Source: Sphingomonas brevis (lineage in GTDB: Bacteria; Pseudomonadota; Alphaproteobacteria; Sphingomonadales; Sphingomonadaceae). Taken from it: a DNA stretch of 64,000 bases. A program made the translations under genes and the position numbers. The DNA is taken from the NCBI RefSeq assembly GCF_023516505.1, contig NZ_JAMGBB010000001.1, positions 1,178,001 through 1,242,000 on the forward strand, in the 5' to 3' direction. Of this stretch, positions 8,260 through 15,865 are shown piece after piece (the stretch's first letter is position 1; each line of letters opens with the position of its first letter). Below the pieces are notes generated by a model that saw only the letters and a list, made by a program, of their open reading frames with translations, was not told the origin of the DNA and made no database searches.

Positions 8260-9216
8260 TCAGGCGACCAATTCGCTGAATTTGGCCAAATCGATGTTGC
8301 CGCCCGAGACGACGCAGACAATTGGCCCTTCGCCGGCCTGGCCGGTGAGCGCCGCGGCGAGCGCAAGTCCCCCCGCTCCCTCCGCTATCGTACGGGTTTT
8401 CTCCGCGATCAGGCGCATCGCATCCCTGGTCTGATCGAGCGTAACGGTGATCGTGCCATCGACGATCGGCTGCATGCGCTGCCACATCCGTGCGGTGACG
8501 CTTTGTCCGCCGGCGCCATCGACGAAGGACGCCTGCCAGTCGGGGAATTTGCTCGGCGCGCCCTGCGCCAAGGAATAGGCATAGGGCGATGCAGTTTCCG
8601 GCTCGGCGCCAATCACTTTTACCCCGGGTCGCAGCGCCTTCGCCGCGCTGCCGACGCCGGTAATCAGGCCGCCCCCGCCGATCGCTGCAATCACCGTCCC
8701 AACGGTTGGAAGCTGCTCGACTATTTCCAGACCCATCGTGCCATGGCCGGCAATGAAATCGTGGCTGTCGAAGGGATGGATGAAGGTGCCCTCCAAGCCC
8801 TCGAACGCGTGGGCCTCGGCCGCTTTCCACGCCTGTTCGTAGGACACCGGCATGATTGTCGCGCCCAGCGCCCGCATCCGGTCGAGTTTGGTCTGCGGCG
8901 CCGTCTCGATCGCCACCACCGAGCAGGCGATAGCCGCCTTTCGTGCAGCAAAGGCCACGCCCTGCCCCGCATTGCCGGCGCTGATCGTCCAAACGCCGCG
9001 CGCCCGCTCCTCGTCCGTAAGCCGGGCTACGGCATTGGCTGCGCCGCGAATCTTGTAGGAATTGGTTGGCTGCAGATTCTCCAGCTTTAGCCAAACCTCG
9101 GGAGCGCCGCTTCCGAGCTCCAGCTTTACCAATGGCGTCCGCAATACCGTGTCGGCGACATTGATCCGCGCATCCTCAATATCGCTCAGCTGGATTGGCC
9201 TTACCGGGTCGATCAT
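8260..9216 (-). CDS. PLP-dependent threonine/serine dehydratase-like enzyme
   Basis: 318 aa, fold-type II PLP enzyme. The PLP lysine is in PTNSYKIRGA, with SAGNAGQGVA, the phosphate-binding GGGGLITG and the C-terminal CVVSGGN. There is no ACT regulatory domain, so it resembles catabolic threonine deaminase, serine racemase or the EutB-type dehydratase rather than biosynthetic IlvA. It lies between paaG and paaZ on the opposite strand. Substrate unassigned. Confidence 0.85.
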   Translation of the reverse strand: MIDPVRPIQLSDIEDARINVADTVLRTPLVKLELGSGAPEVWLKLENLQPTNSYKIRGAANAVARLTDEERARGVWTISAGNAGQGVAFAARKAAIACSVVAIETAPQTKLDRMRALGATIMPVSYEQAWKAAEAHAFEGLEGTFIHPFDSHDFIAGHGTMGLEIVEQLPTVGTVIAAIGGGGLITGVGSAAKALRPGVKVIGAEPETASPYAYSLAQGAPSKFPDWQASFVDGAGGQSVTARMWQRMQPIVDGTITVTLDQTRDAMRLIAEKTRTIAEGAGGLALAAALTGQAGEGPIVCVVSGGNIDLAKFSELVA

Positions 9217-9262
9217 TGCCGCCTCTGTTTCATGATTGGGTGCCTTCTTCTAAGGGAGGCGC

Positions 9263-11284
9263 ATGAAGACTCTCAAGCTGCTCAACTATGCCTTTGACCA
9301 ATGGCAACCCGGCGAGGGCAATCTCACCGAGATCGCAAGCGCTATCGACGGCTCGCCGGTTGCATTGACTGGGTCCGGCGGGCTCGATTTCGGCGGCATG
9401 CTGCGCCACGCCCGCGACGTTGGCGGGCCTGCCCTCCGCAAGCTGACTTTCCACGAGCGAGCCCGGATCATCAAGGGGCTCGGCCTCGCCATCATGGCGC
9501 GCAAGGAAGAGCTGTACGAACTCAATTACCAGACCGGCGCGACCCGCAAGGACGGCTGGATCGACATCGAGGGCGGCGCAGGAACCCTGTTCAGCTTTTC
9601 GTCCAAGGGCCGCCGCGAGCTTCCCGACGCCCATGTCCTGCTCGACGGCGCGGTCGAGCCGCTGTCGAAGGGCGGCAGCTTTGTCGGCCAGCACATCTAT
9701 TCCCCGCTGCAGGGTGCGGCGGTTCACATCAACGCGTTCAATTTCCCGGTATGGGGAATGCTCGAAAAGCTCGCCCCGACTTTGCTTGCAGGCATGCCGG
9801 CGATCGTAAAGCCGGCCAGCGCCACTGCCTATCTGTGCGAGGCGGCAGTTCGGGTAATGACCGAGAGCGGGCTGCTGCCGCCCGGATCGTTGCAGCTGAT
9901 CGTCGGAGGTGTCGGCGATTTGTTCGACCATCTGACAGGCCAGGATGTCGTCAGCTTTACCGGATCGGCCTCGACCGCGCTCAAGCTCCGCTCTCATCCG
10001 ACAGTCCAGCGCGAAAGCGTCAAATTCATCGCCGAACAGGACAGCCTGAACGCCTCTTTGCTTGGACCCGACGCGGCGCCGGGGGCGCCCGAGTTCGAGC
10101 TGTTCGTCAAGGAAGTGGTCACGGAGATGACGGTCAAGGCGGGGCAGAAGTGCACTGCCATCCGCCGCGCCATGGCCCCGGCCGAGCATCTCGACGCGGT
10201 CGAGGCGGCGATCCGTGACCGGCTCGTAGCCACCAAGGTCGGCGACCCGCGCGACAAGGAAAGCCGCATGGGCGCCCTCGTTTCGCTCGGCCAGCGTGAC
10301 GATGTCCGATCACAAATCGCCAAGCTGACCGCATCGGGGGCCCGTATCGTCGCCGGCAATCCTGACGCAACGCCAGGCGTTTCCGGCGGCGCATTCATGG
10401 AGCCGATCCTGCTCCGCAGCGACGATCCCTGGGCGAATGGCGCAGTCCATGATGTCGAGGCGTTTGGCCCGGTGTCCACAGTCATGCCTTATCGAGACTT
10501 GGCCGACGCCATCGCTCTGGCCAATCGCGGAATGGGCAGCCTCGCGCTTTCGCTATTCACTCATTCGCCCGAGGCGGCACGGGAGTTTATTCAGGGCGCA
10601 GCCGCCTATCATGGCCGGATGCTGGTCCTGAACCGCGACAATGCCGCCGAGTCCACTGGTCATGGCTCCCCGCTCCCGGTCCTGGTCCATGGCGGTCCCG
10701 GCCGCGCGGGGGGAAGCGAGGAAATGGGCGGCATCCGCGGCGTAAAGCATTACATGCAGCGCACCGCGATCCAGTCGACTCCGGCGATGATCGCCGCGAT
10801 TAGCGAGCAATATATACCTGGCGGCCCCAAGCATGAGATCGCCCAGCACCCCTTCCGGCGCCGCATGGCGGAGCTGGAGATTGGCGATACGCTCAAGACC
10901 AAGAGCCGCACCGTAACGCTTGAGGATATTGAGCATTTCGCCCATTTCACCGGCGATACATTCTACGCCCACATGGACGACGAAGCGGCCAAGGCCTCGC
11001 CAATTTTCGAGGGCCGCGTGGCTCACGGCTATCTCATCCTGAGCTTCGCCGCCGGCCTGTTCGTGGATCCCGATCCGGGCCCGGTGCTGGCCAATACGGG
11101 CCTTAAAAACCTCCGCTTCCTGACCCCGCTCTATCCGGGGGATTCGATGCGGGTGGAACTCACTGTCCGCTCCAAGTCGCTGAAAAGCGAGGACACCGGC
11201 GTGGTCCGCTGGGCAGTCGAGGTCTTCAACCAGAAGGACGAGATGGTCGCGACATACGACTTGCTGACTGAAAACGTGCCATAA
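9263..11284 (+). CDS. paaZ: Bifunctional oxepin-CoA hydrolase / semialdehyde dehydrogenase PaaZ
   Basis: 673 aa. Residues 1-500 are an aldehyde dehydrogenase domain with NFPVWGMLEKLAP, the general base in FIAEQDSLN and the nucleophile cysteine in KAGQKCTAIRR. Residues about 535-673 are a MaoC hot-dog hydratase domain with FTGDTFYAHMDDEAA and the RVAHGYLILS segment. The hydratase opens the oxepin ring and the dehydrogenase oxidises the semialdehyde to 3-oxo-5,6-dehydrosuberyl-CoA. Together with PaaABCE and PaaG it covers the ring-attack half of the pathway; PaaF, PaaH and PaaJ are not in the window. Confidence 0.95.
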   Translation: MKTLKLLNYAFDQWQPGEGNLTEIASAIDGSPVALTGSGGLDFGGMLRHARDVGGPALRKLTFHERARIIKGLGLAIMARKEELYELNYQTGATRKDGWIDIEGGAGTLFSFSSKGRRELPDAHVLLDGAVEPLSKGGSFVGQHIYSPLQGAAVHINAFNFPVWGMLEKLAPTLLAGMPAIVKPASATAYLCEAAVRVMTESGLLPPGSLQLIVGGVGDLFDHLTGQDVVSFTGSASTALKLRSHPTVQRESVKFIAEQDSLNASLLGPDAAPGAPEFELFVKEVVTEMTVKAGQKCTAIRRAMAPAEHLDAVEAAIRDRLVATKVGDPRDKESRMGALVSLGQRDDVRSQIAKLTASGARIVAGNPDATPGVSGGAFMEPILLRSDDPWANGAVHDVEAFGPVSTVMPYRDLADAIALANRGMGSLALSLFTHSPEAAREFIQGAAAYHGRMLVLNRDNAAESTGHGSPLPVLVHGGPGRAGGSEEMGGIRGVKHYMQRTAIQSTPAMIAAISEQYIPGGPKHEIAQHPFRRRMAELEIGDTLKTKSRTVTLEDIEHFAHFTGDTFYAHMDDEAAKASPIFEGRVAHGYLILSFAAGLFVDPDPGPVLANTGLKNLRFLTPLYPGDSMRVELTVRSKSLKSEDTGVVRWAVEVFNQKDEMVATYDLLTENVP

Positions 11285-11345
11285 GGGCGGCAACCGCTCT
11301 CCTCGCCGTTCGTTTTGACGGCGACTGTTCCAAAGGAGGGCTACC

Positions 11346-11774
11346 ATGAAAATCAGCGAAGTGATGACCACCGAGGTCGAGACCATCAGCGCCGACCAGA
11401 CCGCGCGGGAGGCGGCAAGCTTCATGCTCCGCGCTGACGCGGGCTCGATCCCGGTGTGCGAGGGCGACAGGGTGGTCGGTATGATTACCGACCGCGACAT
11501 CGCCGTTCGCGGTGTCGCCGAGGGCCGCGGGCCAGACACGCCGGTAAGCGAACTAATGAGCGACGGCATCATCTGCGCCCGCGAAGACGACGACATCCAG
11601 GATGTCGCTCGGCGGATGAGCGAGGAACAGGTTCGCCGCTTGCCGGTGCTCGATGCCGATGACCGGCTGTGCGGCATCGTCAGCCTGGGCGATTTGTCAC
11701 GCGAAGCTCGCGGCGAGGCGGCGCAACGGGCGCTCGAAGGCGTCAGCGCGCCCGGCGGATCGCACCAGCAGTAG
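11346..11774 (+). CDS. Two-CBS-domain protein
   Basis: 142 aa made of two CBS repeats: MKISEVMTTEVETI to about 60, and VSELMSDGIICARE to about 125. Such pairs bind adenosine nucleotides and often sense energy state; this one has no attached effector domain. A strong SD (AAAGGAGGG) precedes the ATG. The role is unknown. It lies 61 bp after paaZ but need not belong to that pathway. Confidence 0.85.
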   Translation: MKISEVMTTEVETISADQTAREAASFMLRADAGSIPVCEGDRVVGMITDRDIAVRGVAEGRGPDTPVSELMSDGIICAREDDDIQDVARRMSEEQVRRLPVLDADDRLCGIVSLGDLSREARGEAAQRALEGVSAPGGSHQQ

Positions 11775-11775
11775 T

Positions 11776-11844
11776 CGTCATTGCGAGGAGCCGAAGGCGA
11801 CGCGGCAATCCAGGCTGGATTGCTTCGCTCCGCTCGCAATGACG
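11776..11844. repeat. REP-like palindromic element (CGTCATTGCGAG family)
   Basis: A CGTCATTGCGAG arm and its exact complement CTCGCAATGACG enclose about 45 nt with a nested CAATCCAG/CTGGATTG pair. It lies in the convergent gap between the CBS gene and atpF, where it could act as a bidirectional transcription end. Confidence 0.85.
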
Positions 11845-11850
11845 AGAAAC

Positions 11851-12402
11851 CTATCTGGTCAGCTGTCCGATCGCCTGGTCGACCAGGGCTTGGTCGGTCT
11901 TGGCGTCGTTGCGCTCGGCAATCAGCTTGGCGGCAGCCGCGGTTGCAGCCTTCGCGGCAGTTGCGCGCAACTCGTCGATCGCGGCACGCTCTTCAGCCGC
12001 AATCTTTGATTCGGCCATCGCCTTGCGGCGTTCGACCAGCGCTTTGGCGTCGTGTTCCGCCTTGGCGACGATCGCCTTGGCCTCGCTTTTGGCCCGCTCG
12101 ACCATTGCGGCAGCCTCGGCGTCGGCAGAAGCCGCCTTGGCTTCATATTCGCGCTTTAGCGCCTCGGCTTCCTTGCGCAGCGCCGCCGCTTCATCGAGCT
12201 GGTCGCGAATCGCCGCAATCTTCTTGTCCAGCGCCTTGCCGATGGCCGATGGGACCTTCTTCCAGACAAGGATTGCGATGACGACGATCATCGCCGCGGC
12301 GATGAACCAGGGCGGGGTCAAACCGAATGCATTGGGTTCGGCCTCATGGCCGCCCGCCGCCTCCGTATGGGCGACCGTCGTAGCTTCCGCCGGCTTATCC
12401 AT
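11851..12402 (-). CDS. atpF: ATP synthase Fo subunit b
   Basis: 183 aa. A short N-terminal tail precedes one membrane helix (PPWFIAAAMIVVIAILVW, about 29-46), then a long charged Ala/Glu/Lys coiled coil forms the peripheral stalk. Together with b' it makes the heterodimeric stator typical of alphaproteobacteria and photosynthetic bacteria. It overlaps the b' stop by 8 bases and is the last gene of the minus-strand atpI-atpB-atpE-b'-b operon. The F1 genes are not in the window. Confidence 0.93.
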   Translation of the reverse strand: MDKPAEATTVAHTEAAGGHEAEPNAFGLTPPWFIAAAMIVVIAILVWKKVPSAIGKALDKKIAAIRDQLDEAAALRKEAEALKREYEAKAASADAEAAAMVERAKSEAKAIVAKAEHDAKALVERRKAMAESKIAAEERAAIDELRATAAKAATAAAAKLIAERNDAKTDQALVDQAIGQLTR

Positions 12403-12889
12403 GGGTCAGCTCCGCCTTCACGGCCTTGGTCGCGTCGTCACGGCTCACCTTGAGCCCGGCAACCTTGCTTGCGATGTCCTGCACCAGCTCGCTTGCAACC
12501 GCCTCAATATTGGCCAGCGCCTCGGTGCGGCTTGCGCGAATTGCTTCCGCGGCCTTGTCCAGCTTGGCCTGGATTGCCGCGTCCGCCTTGGCGACTTTTT
12601 GCTCAATAGCCTTCGCACCCTGCGCCTTGGCGGCAGCTGTGGTCTTCATCGCCTCGGCCCGGCTTTCGTCCATGCGAAGCCGAAAGGCCTCTTCGTTGGC
12701 GTCTGCCTCGATTCTTGCGCGTTCGGCAGCAGCAAGGTCATCTGCCATCTTTTGGTCGCGCTGATCGACCGTCGACTGGATTTTCGGCACCATTCCAAGG
12801 CCAATGGCGAAGAAGATGACGCCAAAGACCACCGCCAGCCAGAAAAACTGGGACCAGAAAATCTCAGGAAGTTGGGCGAGTTGAGGCAT
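12395..12889 (-). CDS. ATP synthase Fo subunit b'
   Basis: 164 aa. An N-terminal membrane helix (FFWLAVVFGVIFFAIGLGMVP, about 15-35) is followed by a coiled coil rich in Ala, Glu and Lys. It is assigned as b' rather than b because it directly follows the c-subunit gene and lacks the longer N-terminal tail of the next gene. The two subunits form the outer stalk that holds F1 still against the turning c-ring. Confidence 0.9.
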   Translation of the reverse strand: MPQLAQLPEIFWSQFFWLAVVFGVIFFAIGLGMVPKIQSTVDQRDQKMADDLAAAERARIEADANEEAFRLRMDESRAEAMKTTAAAKAQGAKAIEQKVAKADAAIQAKLDKAAEAIRASRTEALANIEAVASELVQDIASKVAGLKVSRDDATKAVKAELTHG

Positions 12890-12942
12890 TCTTTATCCCG
12901 TCTTGGCGGGAGCGCCGAACCGGCGCCCCCGGCCATTACGAC

Positions 12943-13170
12943 TTAGAAAACGAAGAGAATGAGCAGGGCGATGGTGAACGCCATCAGGCCCAGAAGCTCG
13001 GCCAGTGCGAAGCCGAGGAACAGGCGGCCCTGCTGGCCGTCAGCGGCCGCCGGGTTGCGCAGCGCGCCCTGAAGGAACGAGCCGAACACGTAGCCGACGC
13101 CGACGGCGGCAGCGCCCGTGCCGATCGCGGCAAGTCCGGCGCCGATCATTTTCGCAGATTGAAGGTCCAT
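12943..13170 (-). CDS. atpE: ATP synthase Fo subunit c
   Basis: 75 aa proteolipid with two hydrophobic helices joined by a polar loop ([12 protein letters not shown]). The proton-carrying glutamate is in [12 protein letters not shown]. The start at 13170 has AAAGGAG about seven bases upstream and gives the usual [15 protein letters not shown]-terminus; a longer open frame to 13254 would add a charged leader untypical of the family. No sodium-type ligand set is evident, so a proton-driven ring is inferred. Confidence 0.95.
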   Translation of the reverse strand: MDLQSAKMIGAGLAAIGTGAAAVGVGYVFGSFLQGALRNPAAADGQQGRLFLGFALAELLGLMAFTIALLILFVF

Positions 13171-13198
13171 CTGTAACTCCTTTGGTGACTTGGATTTT

Positions 13199-13972
13199 CT
13201 AGTGAAGGTTGATCGCGTCGTTGAGGTAAAGCGACGTAAGCAGCGCAAAAACATATGCCTGAAGTGCGCAGATCAGCAGCTCGAGCATGCCGACCCCGAC
13301 GACGAACAGGAAACTGACAAGACCGACGCCGAAACCAACCGCACTGCCCGATCCAAAACCGTTGGCGATAAAGCTTCCGAACACCTCCATCAGGATGTGA
13401 CCGGACATCATCGCGACGAACAGTCGAAGCGCGAGGCTGAATGGACGGACCAGGAACGAGACAATCTCGATCGGAATGATCAGCGGCAGCATGTACCAGG
13501 GCGTGCCCTGCGGCACGAACAGCGAGAAGAAGTGCAGGCCGTGCCGCCAAAAACCGATGATCAGCACTAGCGAAAAGCTCATGATCGCCAGCAGGCCGGT
13601 GATGCTGAAGTGGCTGGTCGAGGTAAAGGCATGCCAGCCGGGAACGATCGCCAGGGGAAGCAGCCCGAGGAAATTCGCGACCAGAATGAAGGCGAACAGA
13701 GAGAAGAGGAACGGCGTGAACTTCTTGCCTTCCGGCCCGATGTTCACCTTCACCAAATCGTCGATGAACCCGACAACTCCCTCGGCGGCCATTTGCCAGC
13801 GGCCCGGTATGATCTGCCGCTTCATCCCGCCCCACATGAACAGGCCGATGATGGCGAGCGTGGCCAACATCCACGCCGCGCTGTTGGTCAGGCTGATGTC
13901 ATAGCTACCGATGTGCAGCGGAACCAAGGGTTCCACTGTAAACTGATGCATCGGGTCGATCTTGCCGGACAC
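13199..13972 (-). CDS. atpB: ATP synthase Fo subunit a
   Basis: 257 aa integral membrane protein with about five or six helices. The essential arginine of the proton channel is in [15 protein letters not shown], and [15 protein letters not shown] is a family segment. It works against the c-ring to couple proton flow to rotation. It lies 28 bp upstream of atpE and just after atpI. Confidence 0.95.
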   Translation of the reverse strand: MSGKIDPMHQFTVEPLVPLHIGSYDISLTNSAAWMLATLAIIGLFMWGGMKRQIIPGRWQMAAEGVVGFIDDLVKVNIGPEGKKFTPFLFSLFAFILVANFLGLLPLAIVPGWHAFTSTSHFSITGLLAIMSFSLVLIIGFWRHGLHFFSLFVPQGTPWYMLPLIIPIEIVSFLVRPFSLALRLFVAMMSGHILMEVFGSFIANGFGSGSAVGFGVGLVSFLFVVGVGMLELLICALQAYVFALLTSLYLNDAINLH

Positions 13973-13981
13973 AGTTACCTC

Positions 13982-14317
13982 TTACATTCCAGTGCTGGGG
14001 GGTTGCCCCGGCGTGTTTTTAGCAATCCGTAGAATGCTCCTGACGCCGACCCCGAAACCGAGGAACAGCATCACTAACGTCAACAAGGGTTTCGTCCCGA
14101 ACAGGCTGTCCAGTCCCCAACCCAGCAATCCTCCGCCAAGTGGACCGCCGATCAGATAGCCAATCACAAGCTGGGTAACCCGCATATTGGGGTCGACCCT
14201 ATTTTTCATGGCCTCTTCCGCTTCGCGCCGCTGCGCCCGGTCGAGCCGCTCATCGAGCGATTCCAGCCGCGCATCTGGTGGAAGCTTCGCGGCCTCTTCG
14301 GTTTCGTCTTCAGCCAT
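13982..14317 (-). CDS. atpI: AtpI-like ATP synthase accessory membrane protein
   Basis: 111 aa from the chosen start. An acidic/charged N-terminal segment (to about 60) precedes two membrane helices (LVIGYLIGGPLGGGLLGWGL and LLTLVMLFLGFGVGV). AtpI proteins help assemble the c-ring or carry cations. An upstream in-frame Met (14383) would add a basic leader, but the MAEDETEEAAKLPP start is the usual form in alphaproteobacteria. First gene of the Fo operon. Confidence 0.85.
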   Translation of the reverse strand: MAEDETEEAAKLPPDARLESLDERLDRAQRREAEEAMKNRVDPNMRVTQLVIGYLIGGPLGGGLLGWGLDSLFGTKPLLTLVMLFLGFGVGVRSILRIAKNTPGQPPSTGM

Positions 14318-14495
14318 GGCCCTATCACTCCAATCTGTGCGCAGCGAAGCTCGAAAAGCAGCCGCGCGAAAGGCAAGGATCATGGCGGCCGACTAGCCCG
14401 CCAAGGCGCCGCCCCTTTATGAAGGGGCATGGCAATAGTCAACCGCGTCGCATGACCGCTTGGCCGCATCGGGTGGGCATGGCAGAGTAGACCTT

Positions 14496-15284
14496 ATGAG
14501 AGCCGCTATCCCGCTAGCCGTCCTTCTTGCCGCCTGCGGCCAGCAAGCAACTCCGCCAGCCAATCAGGTGGAGGGGCCGGCGCCTGCTACGAAACCAGCC
14601 CAGCCCGCCGCCAAGGCATTCGCGCTCGATGAGAAAAACGACCTGCTCGAGTTCCACTACGGCTGGTCGGCCGAAGTTGCCGCGGTGCCCCAGCTGGTGG
14701 CGCAGTTCAGTGCCGCGATGGACAAGACCAAGGCCGAGCTTCTGGCCAATGCCGAGTCCGACAAGGCGGAACGCGCAAGACAGGATTTCCCTTTCAATCC
14801 GTATAGCTCATCGACCGACTATAAGACGGCCGGCGCCACCGGCGGGCTGCTCAGCCTTAGGGTCGATGTCGCTTCCTATACGGGCGGCGCTCACGGCAAT
14901 TATGGTTCCAGCGCGCTGCTCTGGGATCGCAGGCTGGGCAAGCAGGTCGAGTTGCCAACCCTGTTCACCACGGCCGAGAATATGGAGCGGCTGCTGACCC
15001 AGCCCTGGTGCGATGCGCTCAACAAGGCCCGCGAGGAAAAGCGCGGCGAGCCGGTCGGCGGCAGCGGCATGTTCGACGAATGCCCCAAGCTCAGCGAGAT
15101 TTCGATCATTCCGACCGACAAGGACGGGAACGGCAGGTTCGAACGATTGGTGATGGTCGCGGACCCCTATGTTGCGGGTCCTTATGCCGAGGGCGATTAT
15201 GAGATTGAGCTACCGGTAACCGGCGACCTGATTTCGGCAATCCGCTCGGAATATCGTGAGAATTTTGAAGCTCAGCCGCAGTAA
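14496..15284 (+). CDS. Lipoprotein with DUF4163/DUF3298 (RsiV/PdaC-like) domain
   Basis: 262 aa. The N-terminus is a lipoprotein signal with lipobox LLAAC (Cys about 11), so it should be anchored in the cell envelope. The body has YTGGAHGNYGSSALLWD, the hallmark DUF3298 segment with the GGAHG turn, and a C-terminal ADPYVAGPYAEGDYEI. The family includes the RsiV lysozyme-binding anti-sigma domain and PdaC. The ATG at 14496 was chosen over an in-frame TTG at 14460 because only it gives a clean signal peptide. Role unknown. Confidence 0.8.
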   Translation: MRAAIPLAVLLAACGQQATPPANQVEGPAPATKPAQPAAKAFALDEKNDLLEFHYGWSAEVAAVPQLVAQFSAAMDKTKAELLANAESDKAERARQDFPFNPYSSSTDYKTAGATGGLLSLRVDVASYTGGAHGNYGSSALLWDRRLGKQVELPTLFTTAENMERLLTQPWCDALNKAREEKRGEPVGGSGMFDECPKLSEISIIPTDKDGNGRFERLVMVADPYVAGPYAEGDYEIELPVTGDLISAIRSEYRENFEAQPQ

Positions 15285-15646
15285 TCGGGTACCGGATTCC
15301 GGCCAACGGCATAGCGCTGCCATCCGCCCTGTCCCGATAGATAATATTCGCCGACATTGATTCGCCGAAGCAGGCTGCAGGCCGCCGTGATGCCGACTTC
15401 CTGCGGCGATACGCCTTTGCGGGTCGCAAGTCCGGAGTAAAGCGAACGGCGGCGGATGTTGATGGCGTCGACTTCGCGCCGAAGTGCCGCCGACGGAACG
15501 CCGACATAGCCAATGTAACCGTCATAGCGCTCGCCGATCTGGCCGGCCCGCTTTGCCGCGACGATGGCCGCGGGATCCTGCGCCGGAACCGATGCCGGCG
15601 CGGCCAGGCCCGCGATGCCGACCGCAATGAGGACCAGCTTCCTCAT
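15272..15646 (-). CDS. ydbL: YdbL-family (DUF1318) periplasmic protein
   Basis: 124 aa with a signal peptide (residues 1-22, AAPASVPAQ). The mature part matches YdbL: AAKRAGQIGERYDGYIG, then NIRRRSLYSGLATRKGVS. In Escherichia coli, YdbL is encoded with YdbH and YnbE and belongs to the AsmA-like intermembrane phospholipid-transport system. It overlaps the ynbE stop by 4 bases (ATGA). Its 3' end overlaps the convergent DUF3298 lipoprotein gene by 13 bases. Confidence 0.85.
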   Translation of the reverse strand: MRKLVLIAVGIAGLAAPASVPAQDPAAIVAAKRAGQIGERYDGYIGYVGVPSAALRREVDAINIRRRSLYSGLATRKGVSPQEVGITAACSLLRRINVGEYYLSGQGGWQRYAVGRNPVPDYCG

Positions 15647-15855
15647 TGCTTGGGCTGCTGCTGCGGGAATGCTTCGGGGTTCTGCTGAATCAGCTGCTCG
15701 ACATCGCGCTGCAAGCGAACCAGCACTTCCTGCCGGATTGTAACGTTCAGGTTGATTTCGATCGGCTTCTCGGGCGTCGAAAGCGAAATGCAGCCATTGA
15801 GCGGCAACATCAGCACCGTCGCGCAGGCCGCGGGCAAGAGTCTTGGTCGTTTCAT
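15643..15855 (-). CDS. ynbE: YnbE-family outer-membrane lipoprotein
   Basis: 70 aa. Lipobox LPLNGC (Cys about 22), then the family signature TPEKPIEINLNVTIRQEVLVRL. In Escherichia coli, YnbE forms the outer-membrane end of the YdbH bridge. The start at 15855 has GAGGATAAGGAC upstream and lies 10 bp after the ydbH stop, which supports one operon. A longer frame would add an arginine-rich leader and is rejected. Confidence 0.85.
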   Translation of the reverse strand: MKRPRLLPAACATVLMLPLNGCISLSTPEKPIEINLNVTIRQEVLVRLQRDVEQLIQQNPEAFPQQQPKQ

Positions 15856-15865
15856 GTCCTTATCC